From assembly GCA_963746735.1 (NCBI GenBank), contig CAVVCO010000006.1, positions 44,775-108,774 of the forward strand: a stretch of 64,000 bases of DNA, given 5' to 3'. Numbering within the stretch: the stretch's first letter is position 1; every line of letters starts with the position of its first letter. Under the pieces are notes generated by a model. That model searched no databases, was not told the DNA's origin, and was given only the letters and a program-made list of their open reading frames with translations. Made by a program: the position numbers and the translations under genes. The DNA is from CAVSWT01 sp963746735. GTDB taxonomy: Bacteria > Bacteroidota > Ignavibacteria > Ignavibacteriales > Ignavibacteriaceae. Below, in pieces: positions 51,714 to 59,367 of the stretch.

Positions 51714-53989
51714 TGGAATTTAATCCACTTTTCTTAAATATTAATAATCAAATTAGCGGGGCAGGCAATTCAAAACCGAACCGGTTTGGTAATTTATCGT
51801 ACTTGTTTAAAGATATTATTAAAGTGAAAATGGATGGCGCTGCTGGTGACAGCACTATGGAAGCGGCGAACTTTGAAAATCAAACCGGACAAAGTCAGAC
51901 TAATGTAAGTCAAATCTCAATTTCCGAAGTTGAATTAAAAAAGATAATTGAAAATCTTCTTTCAAAATTCGGAAATCTTACTGGTGAACTTAACGAAGTA
52001 AATAAAAACAAAAGTTCAAAAAGTAAAAAAAATAAAGACGGCAATGATGAAGCAATCGATTTAAATAATATAATATCTCAGCTTGAAGCTGGGAAAACCG
52101 TCAAGTTGAATTTTACTGGAACAGATGAAAACTATTCATTGGAAATATCTAAATCATCGGACAATGGTGAAACATTAAATTCAAGTTCTAATCCAAATGA
52201 AACAGTTGACACTTCAGTTTTAAACATTCAATCTCCAAAATTATTATTTGCACTTAAAAACTTAGCTGCAGCAAATGCTCAAGTGTTTAATCCTAAAATT
52301 GAAAACGCGGAAGTAAAACAAGCCCTTAATAATGCTGGTGGAAATATTACATCCAATGATATATTAAATCCAATGGCAGATTCGAATTCAACTCAGAATG
52401 GAGTTGAACAAATGTTTTCAAAATTGGAGATAGATCCAAACAATAATATCTTAAATAATACTGAAGCTGCAAAAGCCAGTACTTCGGGAAATGTGAAGAA
52501 TATAAATCTAAACGGAAGTCAAGCTGAAAATTTATTTAAAGAATTAAAAAGTTTAATTGAGAACCGGGATGGCCAACTTGATCCAATTAGTAAAACCGAC
52601 GAAATAAATTTTAAGATTAAAATTGTAAAAGAGAATAATTCCGATAGTCAATTTCAGAGTGCAGACATAAAAGCAGCAGATAAATCTTCATCTCAATCAA
52701 AAGTAATAAACGGGGTTAATAATGATGAAGAAAAATTATTTCAAGTAAATCAGAAGCTGCACACTGAAGCTCAAAAAGGTTTTAAGGAGTTAGAAAACCA
52801 GAATAATAAATTTTCTAAAATTAACATTTCTTCTTCCAATGAAGAGATGAAAGAAGTAATTAATAAATCCGGGAATAATACTTCGGCATCAGCAAAAGCG
52901 GCATTTGAAAATCCAACACAAAATGTTAAAACCGATATAAACGCTGTTAGTGATAATTTAAAAATTTTAAGTTCAAAGGGAGAAGTTGAGATAAAATATA
53001 AATCTGATTTGGTTAGTAATGAGAAATTACCTGGAAACAATTTTACAACCAATAATTCTTCCCAAATAAAGGACACTATAGATATTTCGGATAAAATAAT
53101 TTCGGATAGTAAATTTAAAGATAACTCCATTTTAAAAACGCTGAACCCTGAAGTAAAAAGCCAGGATTCAATTAAAACCCAGGATGTTAAAGAAATAAAA
53201 AGTGATACAGCTGCAAAAAATGCTCAACAATCTGACATAAAAGTAACGGTAGATAATAAAGATCAAACTGCTGTTAAAAGCCAGGATGTTAAAGAAGCAA
53301 AGAGTGATAGCGTATTAAAAAACATTCAAAACTCAAATCCTAAAGCGCAGTCTAATTTTAATCAGCAAACTTCTGATCAAGGCAATAAGGATGCAAAACC
53401 TTCGATTGTAATTAAAAATTCTTCTGAAAAAAATAATTCTTCAAAAGAAGTTAAGCCGGACATTTCAAGTGATAAAATTGATTCACAAAAAACAACTGAT
53501 TCACAATTCAATTCGGAATTAAAAAGCACTCAAAATTCTGATGTTAAAGAGAACAAAGTGCCGCAGCAATTTAATAATCAACCTAAGATAATTAAGCCTT
53601 CTCAAATTCTAAATGAAATTTCCAGTTTTATAAAGAAGGGTGAAGTAAAAAGTCTTGTCCTAAAATTAACACCGGAAAACTTGGGTAAAGTTAAAGTTGA
53701 AGTTAATATGGTTGATAGTGTGATGCATGCAAATATTGAAGTTGAAAATGAATCGGTTAAGCAGACCATCCAGACAAATTTTAATCAATTAAGAACCGCC
53801 CTGACGCAGAGTGGAATTACGGTTGCAGGGTTAACAATTTCATTAAATAACGGAGGTGAAAAAAATACAAAGGCTTCTGAACCAAAAAGAAAAACTTCGG
53901 TTGGCAGCCAGGCAATAAAAACTGAAGAACAATCAATGGTTACTATCCCTAAAAAAATGGGATATAACACTTACGAATATTTAGCATAG
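51713..53989 (+). CDS. fliK: Flagellar hook-length control protein FliK
   Basis: A 758-residue molecular ruler. Most is Ser/Asn/Lys/Asp-rich and disordered; the C-terminal domain (about 635-720) is the conserved part: VKSLVLKLTPENLGKVKVEV, then VKQTIQTNFNQLRTALTQSG. The middle contains a repeated phrase (SQDVKEAKSD and TQDVKEIKSD, coded near 53180 and 53282), probably from a duplication. It overlaps the motE-like gene by one base. It is longer than many FliK proteins (about 400), which may set a longer hook. Confidence 0.88.
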   Translation: MEFNPLFLNINNQISGAGNSKPNRFGNLSYLFKDIIKVKMDGAAGDSTMEAANFENQTGQSQTNVSQISISEVELKKIIENLLSKFGNLTGELNEVNKNKSSKSKKNKDGNDEAIDLNNIISQLEAGKTVKLNFTGTDENYSLEISKSSDNGETLNSSSNPNETVDTSVLNIQSPKLLFALKNLAAANAQVFNPKIENAEVKQALNNAGGNITSNDILNPMADSNSTQNGVEQMFSKLEIDPNNNILNNTEAAKASTSGNVKNINLNGSQAENLFKELKSLIENRDGQLDPISKTDEINFKIKIVKENNSDSQFQSADIKAADKSSSQSKVINGVNNDEEKLFQVNQKLHTEAQKGFKELENQNNKFSKINISSSNEEMKEVINKSGNNTSASAKAAFENPTQNVKTDINAVSDNLKILSSKGEVEIKYKSDLVSNEKLPGNNFTTNNSSQIKDTIDISDKIISDSKFKDNSILKTLNPEVKSQDSIKTQDVKEIKSDTAAKNAQQSDIKVTVDNKDQTAVKSQDVKEAKSDSVLKNIQNSNPKAQSNFNQQTSDQGNKDAKPSIVIKNSSEKNNSSKEVKPDISSDKIDSQKTTDSQFNSELKSTQNSDVKENKVPQQFNNQPKIIKPSQILNEISSFIKKGEVKSLVLKLTPENLGKVKVEVNMVDSVMHANIEVENESVKQTIQTNFNQLRTALTQSGITVAGLTISLNNGGEKNTKASEPKRKTSVGSQAIKTEEQSMVTIPKKMGYNTYEYLA

Positions 53990-53998
53990 GAGAATTCT

Positions 53999-54721
53999 AT
54001 GATAAACGGCACGAGTAATATTCTAAATACATATACAGGAGCAGCAACATCATCTTCTTCATCAACTTCCTCAAGCGGTAATATCCTTGGGAAGGATGAT
54101 TTTATGAAAATGATGATGGCCCAGCTTCAAAATCAAGATCCATTAAATCCAATGGATGACTCTCAATTTTCTGCACAGTTAGCTCAGTTTAGCTCATTGG
54201 AACAGCTTCAGAATTTGAATGACCAAATGTCACAGAGCATTGATGCTAACTATTTACTAACTCAATCCATTAACAATACTTTAACTTCTACGTTAATTGG
54301 AAAAGATGTTAAGCTTTCCGGTGGAAATATTACAAACAGCGGGCAAGATAGTATTCCGCTTGGATATAATATTACCGGAAACCCAAATACTGTTTCAGTT
54401 AATATATATGACGAAAACGGAACTCTTGTACGAACTATTGACAGTGCACCATCCAGTTCCGGTGAAAATAAACTTTCCTGGGATTTTGCCGATAATGATG
54501 GTAACAGATTACCTGACGGTAATTATACATTTGAAGTTGACGCAAAAGACAGCTCAGGAGAAAGTTTGGATACATCATTATTTAAATACGGAAAAATAGA
54601 CGGCGTGAAATTCACTGAAAATGGAACAGTTCTTTTAGTTGGCGGAGTTGAATACTCATTGTCAGAAATATCTGAAATACTAAATCCAACAAGTACAAGT
54701 ACTGAAGGAGGTGGAAACTAA
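53999..54721 (+). CDS. flgD: Flagellar hook-capping protein FlgD
   Basis: Scaffold for hook assembly. The N-terminal part has LGKDDFMKMMMAQLQNQDPLN and FSAQLAQFSSLEQLQNLNDQ, which are the FlgD signature. The rest contains the tandem Tudor/FnIII-like domain (VSVNIYDENGTLVRTIDS, NYTFEVDAKDSSGE). It has a long Ser/Thr run near residues 14-27. Its last base is the first base of the next gene. This FlgD Ig-like fold is also the one used by type IX secretion tails in this genome. Confidence 0.94.
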   Translation: MINGTSNILNTYTGAATSSSSSTSSSGNILGKDDFMKMMMAQLQNQDPLNPMDDSQFSAQLAQFSSLEQLQNLNDQMSQSIDANYLLTQSINNTLTSTLIGKDVKLSGGNITNSGQDSIPLGYNITGNPNTVSVNIYDENGTLVRTIDSAPSSSGENKLSWDFADNDGNRLPDGNYTFEVDAKDSSGESLDTSLFKYGKIDGVKFTENGTVLLVGGVEYSLSEISEILNPTSTSTEGGGN

Positions 54722-55095
54722 TGGCTGAGATAAACGGAATTAGTGTACCGTTTATTCCGATAAGCAGCAATGAAAATTTTGGCAAGCCGCAAATTGAAAA
54801 ATCAGGCAGCAGCTTCGAGTCAATTTTTCAACGTGAGCTTGAAAAAATAAAATTTTCTAATCATGCTGTTAAAAGATTAGAAACAAGAAATATTCAGCTA
54901 AGCGATGAAGAAATAAATAAAATTCAAAGTGCAGTTGAAAAAGCTGAGCTGAAAGGCTCGAAAGATTCTTTGGTGATGATGTCTGATACAGCTTTTATAG
55001 TAAATATTCCGAATAAAACTGTAGTGACAGCTTTACCGATTTCTCAAGGTGAAGATAATATCTTCACAAATATTGATAGTGTAGTGTTCGCATAA
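54721..55095 (+). CDS. Flagellar operon protein (TIGR02530-type)
   Basis: A 124-residue protein with the pattern IKFSNHAVKRLETRNIQLSD, then EEINKIQSAVEKAELKGSKD and VNIPNKTVVTAL, which fits a short family that occurs next to flgD/flgE in many flagellar operons. Its biochemical role is not established. It follows flgD by a one-base overlap and precedes a 105-bp gap with two hairpins and then flgE. It is the last gene before the hook gene. Confidence 0.8.
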   Translation: MAEINGISVPFIPISSNENFGKPQIEKSGSSFESIFQRELEKIKFSNHAVKRLETRNIQLSDEEINKIQSAVEKAELKGSKDSLVMMSDTAFIVNIPNKTVVTALPISQGEDNIFTNIDSVVFA

Positions 55096-55115
55096 AAATT
55101 TATTAAATAAATATA

Positions 55116-55167
55116 AGAGCGGGACCTTTTAAGGACGCTCTGATCCGGCTGACTGACTGATGCCGGA
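55116..55167 (+). promoter_or_regulatory. Two hairpins in the flgE leader
   Basis: AGAGCG (55116-55121) and CGCTCT (55136-55141) enclose an inner CCTT/AAGG stem; TCCGGC (55144-55149) and GCCGGA (55162-55167) form a second stem over a 12-base loop. Both are GC-rich for this genome. No T-run follows. A strong ribosome binding site (AGGAGGT) lies between them and the ATG at 55201. Confidence 0.5.
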
Positions 55168-55200
55168 TAAAATATAACTTAAAAACCTTAGGAGGTTAAT

Positions 55201-56031
55201 ATGGCACTTCTTAATTCATTGTTCTCTGGCGTTTCCGGAATGCAAAATCATCAATCAATGATGGACGTAATTGGAAACAACATTGCTAACGTAAATACAA
55301 TCGGCTTTAAAGGTTCTAGAGTAACATTCAGTGATACTTTTAATCAATTCGTAAAAGCCGGTACTAACCCAACAGATACTTCAGGCGGTACAAATACTTT
55401 CCAGGTCGGCCTGGGAATGAAAATAAATTCAATCGACAGAAATTGGAATCAAGGTACTTTTGATAGAACAGGCATTACAACTGATTTAGCTCTGCAAGGG
55501 CCCGGAATGTTCATTATGAAAAGCAACGGACAAAACTTTTATTCACGTGCCGGCGCTTTTGTTTTTGATGCTGATGGCAATTTAGTAAGTTCGCAAAACG
55601 GTGCTGTAGTTCAGGGTAAAATTGCAAATGATGACGGTGTTGTTCCTCCTGGAAATAATTTAAGTAATATAGTCGTTGATAAAAACTTAAAGCTGCCTGC
55701 ACAAGCAACTTCATTAATTAAATGGGGCGGTAACCTGGATAGTAATTCCGACTTAACAAGAAGTGAAATGGTAACACAACTTGGAAATATAAATTTGAAT
55801 GATCCGGGTCCATTTACATCAAACACTACAGTATATAATGATTACGGAACTGCATACACAATGAAAATGACTTACACGAAAACTGCAACACCAAATCAAT
55901 ATGATTTGTCATATGAAGTTTTCGATACAGCAAATCCTCCTGTTTCAAAAGGAACAGGCAGTATAAACGGATTACAATTTGTGGATGACGGAAATGGTAA
56001 CTACAAATTAGATGCAGCTTCACAAGCTTAG
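55201..56031 (+). CDS. flgE: Flagellar hook protein FlgE, N-terminal part up to an amber codon
   Basis: The hook subunit. The N-terminal rod/hook motif is SLFSGVSGMQNHQSMMDVIG and NNIANVNTIGFKGSRVTFSD. The frame stops at TAG 56029-56031 after KLDAASQA, but the same frame continues without any other stop to 56868 (FDGTNNHVVVSGDN...), ending in the canonical hook C-terminus. A single CAG-to-TAG change (Gln to stop) would explain this. The intact protein would be 555 residues. The gene has a strong ribosome binding site (GGAGGT) and a structured leader. Confidence 0.93.
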   Translation: MALLNSLFSGVSGMQNHQSMMDVIGNNIANVNTIGFKGSRVTFSDTFNQFVKAGTNPTDTSGGTNTFQVGLGMKINSIDRNWNQGTFDRTGITTDLALQGPGMFIMKSNGQNFYSRAGAFVFDADGNLVSSQNGAVVQGKIANDDGVVPPGNNLSNIVVDKNLKLPAQATSLIKWGGNLDSNSDLTRSEMVTQLGNINLNDPGPFTSNTTVYNDYGTAYTMKMTYTKTATPNQYDLSYEVFDTANPPVSKGTGSINGLQFVDDGNGNYKLDAASQA

Positions 56032-56868
56032 TTTGACGGCACAAACAATCATGTTGTTGTTTCAGGTGATAACTTAAATTTCTTATTTGATTCTTCTTCA
56101 ATAACACAGAATTCATCTTCATCAACATTAAGCTTGTCTGCTGATGGTAACAGAGATCCTAACGTAGTAAGCGGTTCAGTTACGGTTTATGATTCATTGG
56201 GAAATTCTCACCAGGCAACTTTAAAGTATTCAAAAGTTGATGATAATCAGTGGACATGGACAATTTCAGTTCCAGGTACTAGCACACAAAGCGGATCGGC
56301 TGAATCATTTACCGGGACTATGATTTTTAACTCTGATGGAACATTAGACCCCGCAAATATTTCACCTAATAATCCAACTTTTTCATTCCAGCCTAAAGGA
56401 GGCGCAAACCCTGTTAAAATGGATTTGGATTTTGGAAACGGATTCAGCGGTATTACACAAACTTCTGCAAGCTCAGTAGTTTCTTCTTTAAGCCAGAACG
56501 GTTATGCTTCTGCTTCCTTATCAAACATTAATATTGATCAATACGGAAACATAGTTGGTATATTTTCAAATGGAAATACCAGGTCACTTGCTCAAATTAT
56601 GTGTGCTACATTTCCTAACTTAGACGGCTTAATCAGCAACGGCGATAACTTATTTTCTGCTTATGCAAACTCAGGCGAACCAAGAATAGGTTCCCTTGGT
56701 GAAGAAACAAATACAACGGTACAGTCCGGTGCATTGGAACAGTCAAATGTTGACTTATCTGAAGAGTTCACAAGAATGATTGTAGCTCAAAGAGGATTTC
56801 AATCCAATGCAAGAGTAATTACAACAGCAGATACATTGTTACAGGAAATAACAAACTTAATTAGATAA
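56032..56868 (+). pseudogene. flgE: Flagellar hook protein FlgE, C-terminal part after the amber codon
   Basis: In the same frame as the N-terminal part. It contains the hook outer domains and the conserved end QSGALEQSNVDLSEEFTRMI and VAQRGFQSNARVITTADTLL, ending LLQEITNLIR. An internal ATG at 56134 opens the rest of the frame but has no Shine-Dalgarno sequence. If the stop is real, the hook would not be made and the cells would be non-motile. A terminator follows at 56897. Confidence 0.85.
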
Positions 56869-56896
56869 TAAAAACATAAAATAACATAATATTCCT

Positions 56897-56928
56897 GAGG
56901 CAGGCTGAATATTTGGCCTGCCTCTTTT
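56897..56928 (+). terminator. Rho-independent terminator after flgE
   Basis: GAGGCAGGC (56897-56905) and GCCTGCCTC (56916-56924) form a 9-bp GC-rich stem with a 10-base loop, followed by TTTTG and TTTT. It ends the flgB-flgE operon. Confidence 0.9.
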
Positions 56929-57389
56929 GTTTTGCGGCGTAAGAATTTGATTATTCAAATTCCTACAATGGACGTTTTAATTCACACAGCCTTATAGGAA
57001 ATATCCTTGGTAGCCCAAGTCATCTCAAAATTTGAAAATCAGAATTATTATTAATTGAATATTCATTTCTATTTTCAGATGTTCTTTTCTTGGTCCCGAA
57101 TCAAGTTCGGGATAAACTCCAGAAAAGAACCAAAAGAACATGCACTAAAAAATAAATTCTGAAATTATATTTTATATTTGAATTTCTATCTTATCATATA
57201 AAGAAAAATAACTTAGTCGCTCCGCTCCTTCAAACCCCGATAAAAACAGGGCAGGCACATTTTTCTTTTTGCGCTAACTTTATAACAGTGAAAAGTGTCT
57301 TTCAATATAATTTCCGGGCGAATTTCTTTTAAGGTGCGGATTTGAAGTTATGTCATTACATTTTTAATTTTTTTCAAATTATTTATGGA
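56929..57389. other. Repeat-containing intergenic region after the flagellar operon
   Basis: No gene was recognised. It has a nested palindrome (57081-57130), a segment with stretches such as CCGCTCC and AACCCCGATAAAAACAGG that look like dispersed intergenic repeats of this type of genome, and then the start of the 21-bp minisatellite. Confidence 0.5.
57081..57130. repeat. Nested palindromic element (long hairpin)
   Basis: Outer arms GTTCTTTTCT (57081-57090) and AGAAAAGAAC (57121-57130); inner arms CCCGAA (57095-57100) and TTCGGG (57106-57111). The 50-bp element could fold into a two-level hairpin, typical of small dispersed repeats. A second GTTCTTTT-like half (AAAAGAAC, 57131-57139) follows directly. 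Confidence 0.6.
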
Positions 57390-57704
57390 GATTTTCCAAC
57401 GACTTAAATAAATCTGCCGAAAGGTTAATGAAAAATGCAGATGACTTAAAGATTTTTTTCAAAGGCTTAAATAGAGTTTCCAATGATTTTAAGAATAATT
57501 CTAAAGGGTTAAGGAGAACTGCCAATCACTTAAAGAGAAGTTCCAGAGACTTAAGGAGAGCTGCCGATGGCTTAAAGAGTGTTTCCAGAAGGTTAAAGAG
57601 AACTGCCAGCGACTTAAATAAAGTTTCTAATGACTTAAGGAGAATTTCCAGAGGCTTAAATAAAGTTTCCAATGACTTAAAGAGACTTTCCAACGGATTA
57701 AATG
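57390..57704. repeat. 21-bp minisatellite (15 units), open in frame on both strands
   Basis: Fifteen 21-bp units with consensus near GAATTTCCAATGACTTAAAGA, from 57390 to 57704. Because 21 is a multiple of three and no stops occur, a 99-residue frame (57428-57727) of seven-residue repeats of the form LKRxSxD exists on the plus strand, and a similar one exists on the minus strand. The plus-strand frame begins inside the third unit, with no ribosome binding site, which argues that it is an accidental frame. The repeats are diverged, so the array is not recent. Confidence 0.8.
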
Positions 57705-57741
57705 TTAGTTTTTTTGCTTTTTTGTAATAAAATTGAACTTT

Positions 57742-57757
57742 TGGCATAATTATGGCA
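57742..57757 (+). promoter_or_regulatory. Candidate sigma-54 promoter upstream of the 226-residue protein gene
   Basis: TGGCATAATTATGGCA has the -24 GG and -12 GC at exact sigma-54 spacing. TGGCAT also occurs as a direct repeat in it. It is about 270 bp upstream of the gene at 58026, so the link is uncertain. Confidence 0.3.
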
Positions 57758-57880
57758 TCTTATTATGCAGTAATAGACATTATAGGGGATTTTTAATAAC
57801 AGGAGAGTAGAATTTACAAGTAAAGGGAGAATTGAACTGATAAAATTACAATTCAATCAAATTATGTTTCTATCATGCTT

Positions 57881-57922
57881 CGACAGACTCATACTTCGAC
57901 AGGGCTCAGTATGACATTGGAA
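57881..57922. repeat. TTCGACAG-type dispersed repeat fragment
   Basis: The sequence contains two near copies, CTTCGACAGACTCATA and CTTCGACAGGGCTCAGTATG followed by ACATT. This wording resembles a short repeat widespread in intergenic DNA of Bacteroidetes/Chlorobi-type genomes. No coding capacity. Confidence 0.4.
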
Positions 57923-58025
57923 GTATACCTTGACGAATTTAAGATAGTGGGTTTGGAAAAAAAATATTTATTTGTTCGTAGTTCACTTAATTAATTTATT
58001 CATTCAAAAATACAGGGAGTAAAAA

Positions 58026-58706
58026 ATGTCTCAAAAAATCGATTATCAAATTCAAGACAACGACGCATTGCTGAAAGCAATTGACGGAAACCGGGATGCA
58101 ATGAATGCCAAGGGTTTCACGGAAGCAAAATATACTGCATTTGTAAATGCATGTAATGATTTAATCCAAAAAGAAGCAGCACAGCAGAGAGCAGTAAAAT
58201 TAGTTTCGGAAAAAACTGCCGAGCAGGATGATGCAATAAAAGCAGTAGCATTGGTAGTACAGCAGGTAAAGAATGCGGCTAAAAGTGCCTTTGGAAAAGA
58301 CCCGGCAAAGACAAAGCTGTTTAAAGTAGGGGACACAATTCCGAACTCAGTTAAGTCGCTGCGTTCATTAACCGAGTATATAATACAGCTTGCAAATGAA
58401 TACCATGATACATTATTAGAAAACGGCTTAACACAGGAAGATATAGACGGGCTAAATTCATCTTACGGATTATTAGTTGCAACTGATGCAAACCAGGAAA
58501 ATGCAAAGAAGCTGCAAGCTACTGCAACAGTAATACGTGACGAAGCAGCAATGAAGATAAAAGATTTAGCGTTTAAGATAAGAAGCTTTGCAAAAACATG
58601 CTTTGCTAAAAACCCGGAAATACTTTTGCAGTTTAAATCAATTCCGAAAGGAAGGGCAAGTGCAAAGGCGGAAGCAGCGCCCGCTGAAACTACGCCGACG
58701 GCTTAG
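58026..58706 (+). CDS. Uncharacterised protein (226 aa); a truncated copy lies at 63649
   Basis: I do not recognise the family. The protein is helical, without a signal peptide or membrane segment. Residues 1-90 (LLKAIDGNRDAMNAKGFTEA...) and 95-205 (SLTEYIIQLANEYHDTLLEN, GLLVATDANQENAKKLQATA) look like two related four-helix units. The FAKTCFAKNPEILLQFKSIP segment is basic and conserved in the copy near the window end. The tail is Ala/Glu/Pro/Thr-rich. It has a good ribosome binding site (GGGAG). Downstream are two terminators. The presence of a second copy suggests a multi-copy lineage-specific family. Confidence 0.75.
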   Translation: MSQKIDYQIQDNDALLKAIDGNRDAMNAKGFTEAKYTAFVNACNDLIQKEAAQQRAVKLVSEKTAEQDDAIKAVALVVQQVKNAAKSAFGKDPAKTKLFKVGDTIPNSVKSLRSLTEYIIQLANEYHDTLLENGLTQEDIDGLNSSYGLLVATDANQENAKKLQATATVIRDEAAMKIKDLAFKIRSFAKTCFAKNPEILLQFKSIPKGRASAKAEAAPAETTPTA

Positions 58707-58715
58707 ACAATACAT

Positions 58716-58748
58716 GTGAGGCTCCCCGATTCAATCGGGGAACCTCAC
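58716..58748 (+). terminator. Strong hairpin after the 226-residue protein gene
   Basis: GTGAGG (58716-58721) with CCTCAC (58743-58748), and inside them TCCCCGATT with AATCGGGGA, make a 15-bp stem with two mismatches and a two-base loop. No long T-run follows; it may be a terminator or a stabiliser of the upstream mRNA. Confidence 0.6.
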
Positions 58749-58780
58749 TCGTTTAACTTGTTGAATAGTTACATAAATAT

Positions 58781-58809
58781 AAACGCCTCAATTAACACGA
58801 GGCGTTTTT
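58781..58809 (+). terminator. Rho-independent terminator
   Basis: AAACGCCTC (58781-58789) and GAGGCGTTT (58799-58807) form a 9-bp stem with a 9-base loop, followed by TT. It is the second terminator after the gene at 58026. Confidence 0.8.
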
Positions 58810-58983
58810 AATTTTATCGCATGTTAAAGAATGACAGAAGATTTTATTATTTAACCAACATTTGTTTATTAAATGAACATGATGACTAATAAATATGTGA
58901 GGTAATCACATAACAAAAATTTAATTTGCTGTTTGAAATAAATAATAATAAGTTAAAACCAACTTTCAGGGAGTTAGGATGAA

Positions 58984-59338
58984 ATGATAAATTTCTTTAC
59001 TTACTTAGTCAATCTTTTAAGTTTCATTATAATTATAACATTAACAATATTTAAAGCAAAAGACCGCTTTTATATAGCAAGTATAATAATAGGCGAACAT
59101 AATGAAAAAATAATTACTGAAGTTAGAATTCACAGAAGATGAAAATATAAAAGTAAGAATCTTTGACATCCAAAGATGAAGTGAAAAACCTATTTGAAGG
59201 AAAAATAATTAATGGGAGCATTCGACTTAAATGGATGAAAAAGATAATGAAGATATCCAAGTTAATAGTGGTGTTTATTTTTATCAAACCCAAACAAAAA
59301 GTTTTTCATCAACAAAAAGAATGCTGATGATTCAATAA
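58984..59338 (+). pseudogene. Broken gene with a type IX secretion C-terminal domain
   Basis: An ATG frame (58984-59142) gives 52 residues with a membrane-helix-like start (LLSFIIIITLTIF), then stops. In shifted frames the sequence continues FTEDENIKVRIFDIQ, DEVKNLFEGKIINGSIRLKW and DNEDIQVNSGVYFYQTQTKS, ending in KRMLMIQ at 59338. These are the strands of a type IX-secretion / FlgD-like C-terminal domain. At least three frame breaks are needed. It is probably a remnant of a secreted protein gene like the two downstream, or a patch with sequence errors. Confidence 0.6.
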
Positions 59339-59367
59339 TTTTTCAATATTGTCCTTAGGAGAATATT

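Noticed and set aside
56029..56031. Pyrrolysine or other recoding at the flgE amber codon
   Set aside because: Several genes in the window (for example those ending at 23375, 24306 and 53989) use TAG as a normal stop, and no recoding element is visible after the codon.
57390..57704. CRISPR array
   Set aside because: Units are contiguous 21-bp repeats with no spacers, and no cas genes are nearby.
57526..57747. Minus-strand frame of 73 codons with heptad repeats (LFKSLETLFKPLE type)
   Set aside because: It is the mirror of the 21-bp minisatellite; the stop-free reading on both strands follows from the repeat, and there is no ribosome binding site or homology.
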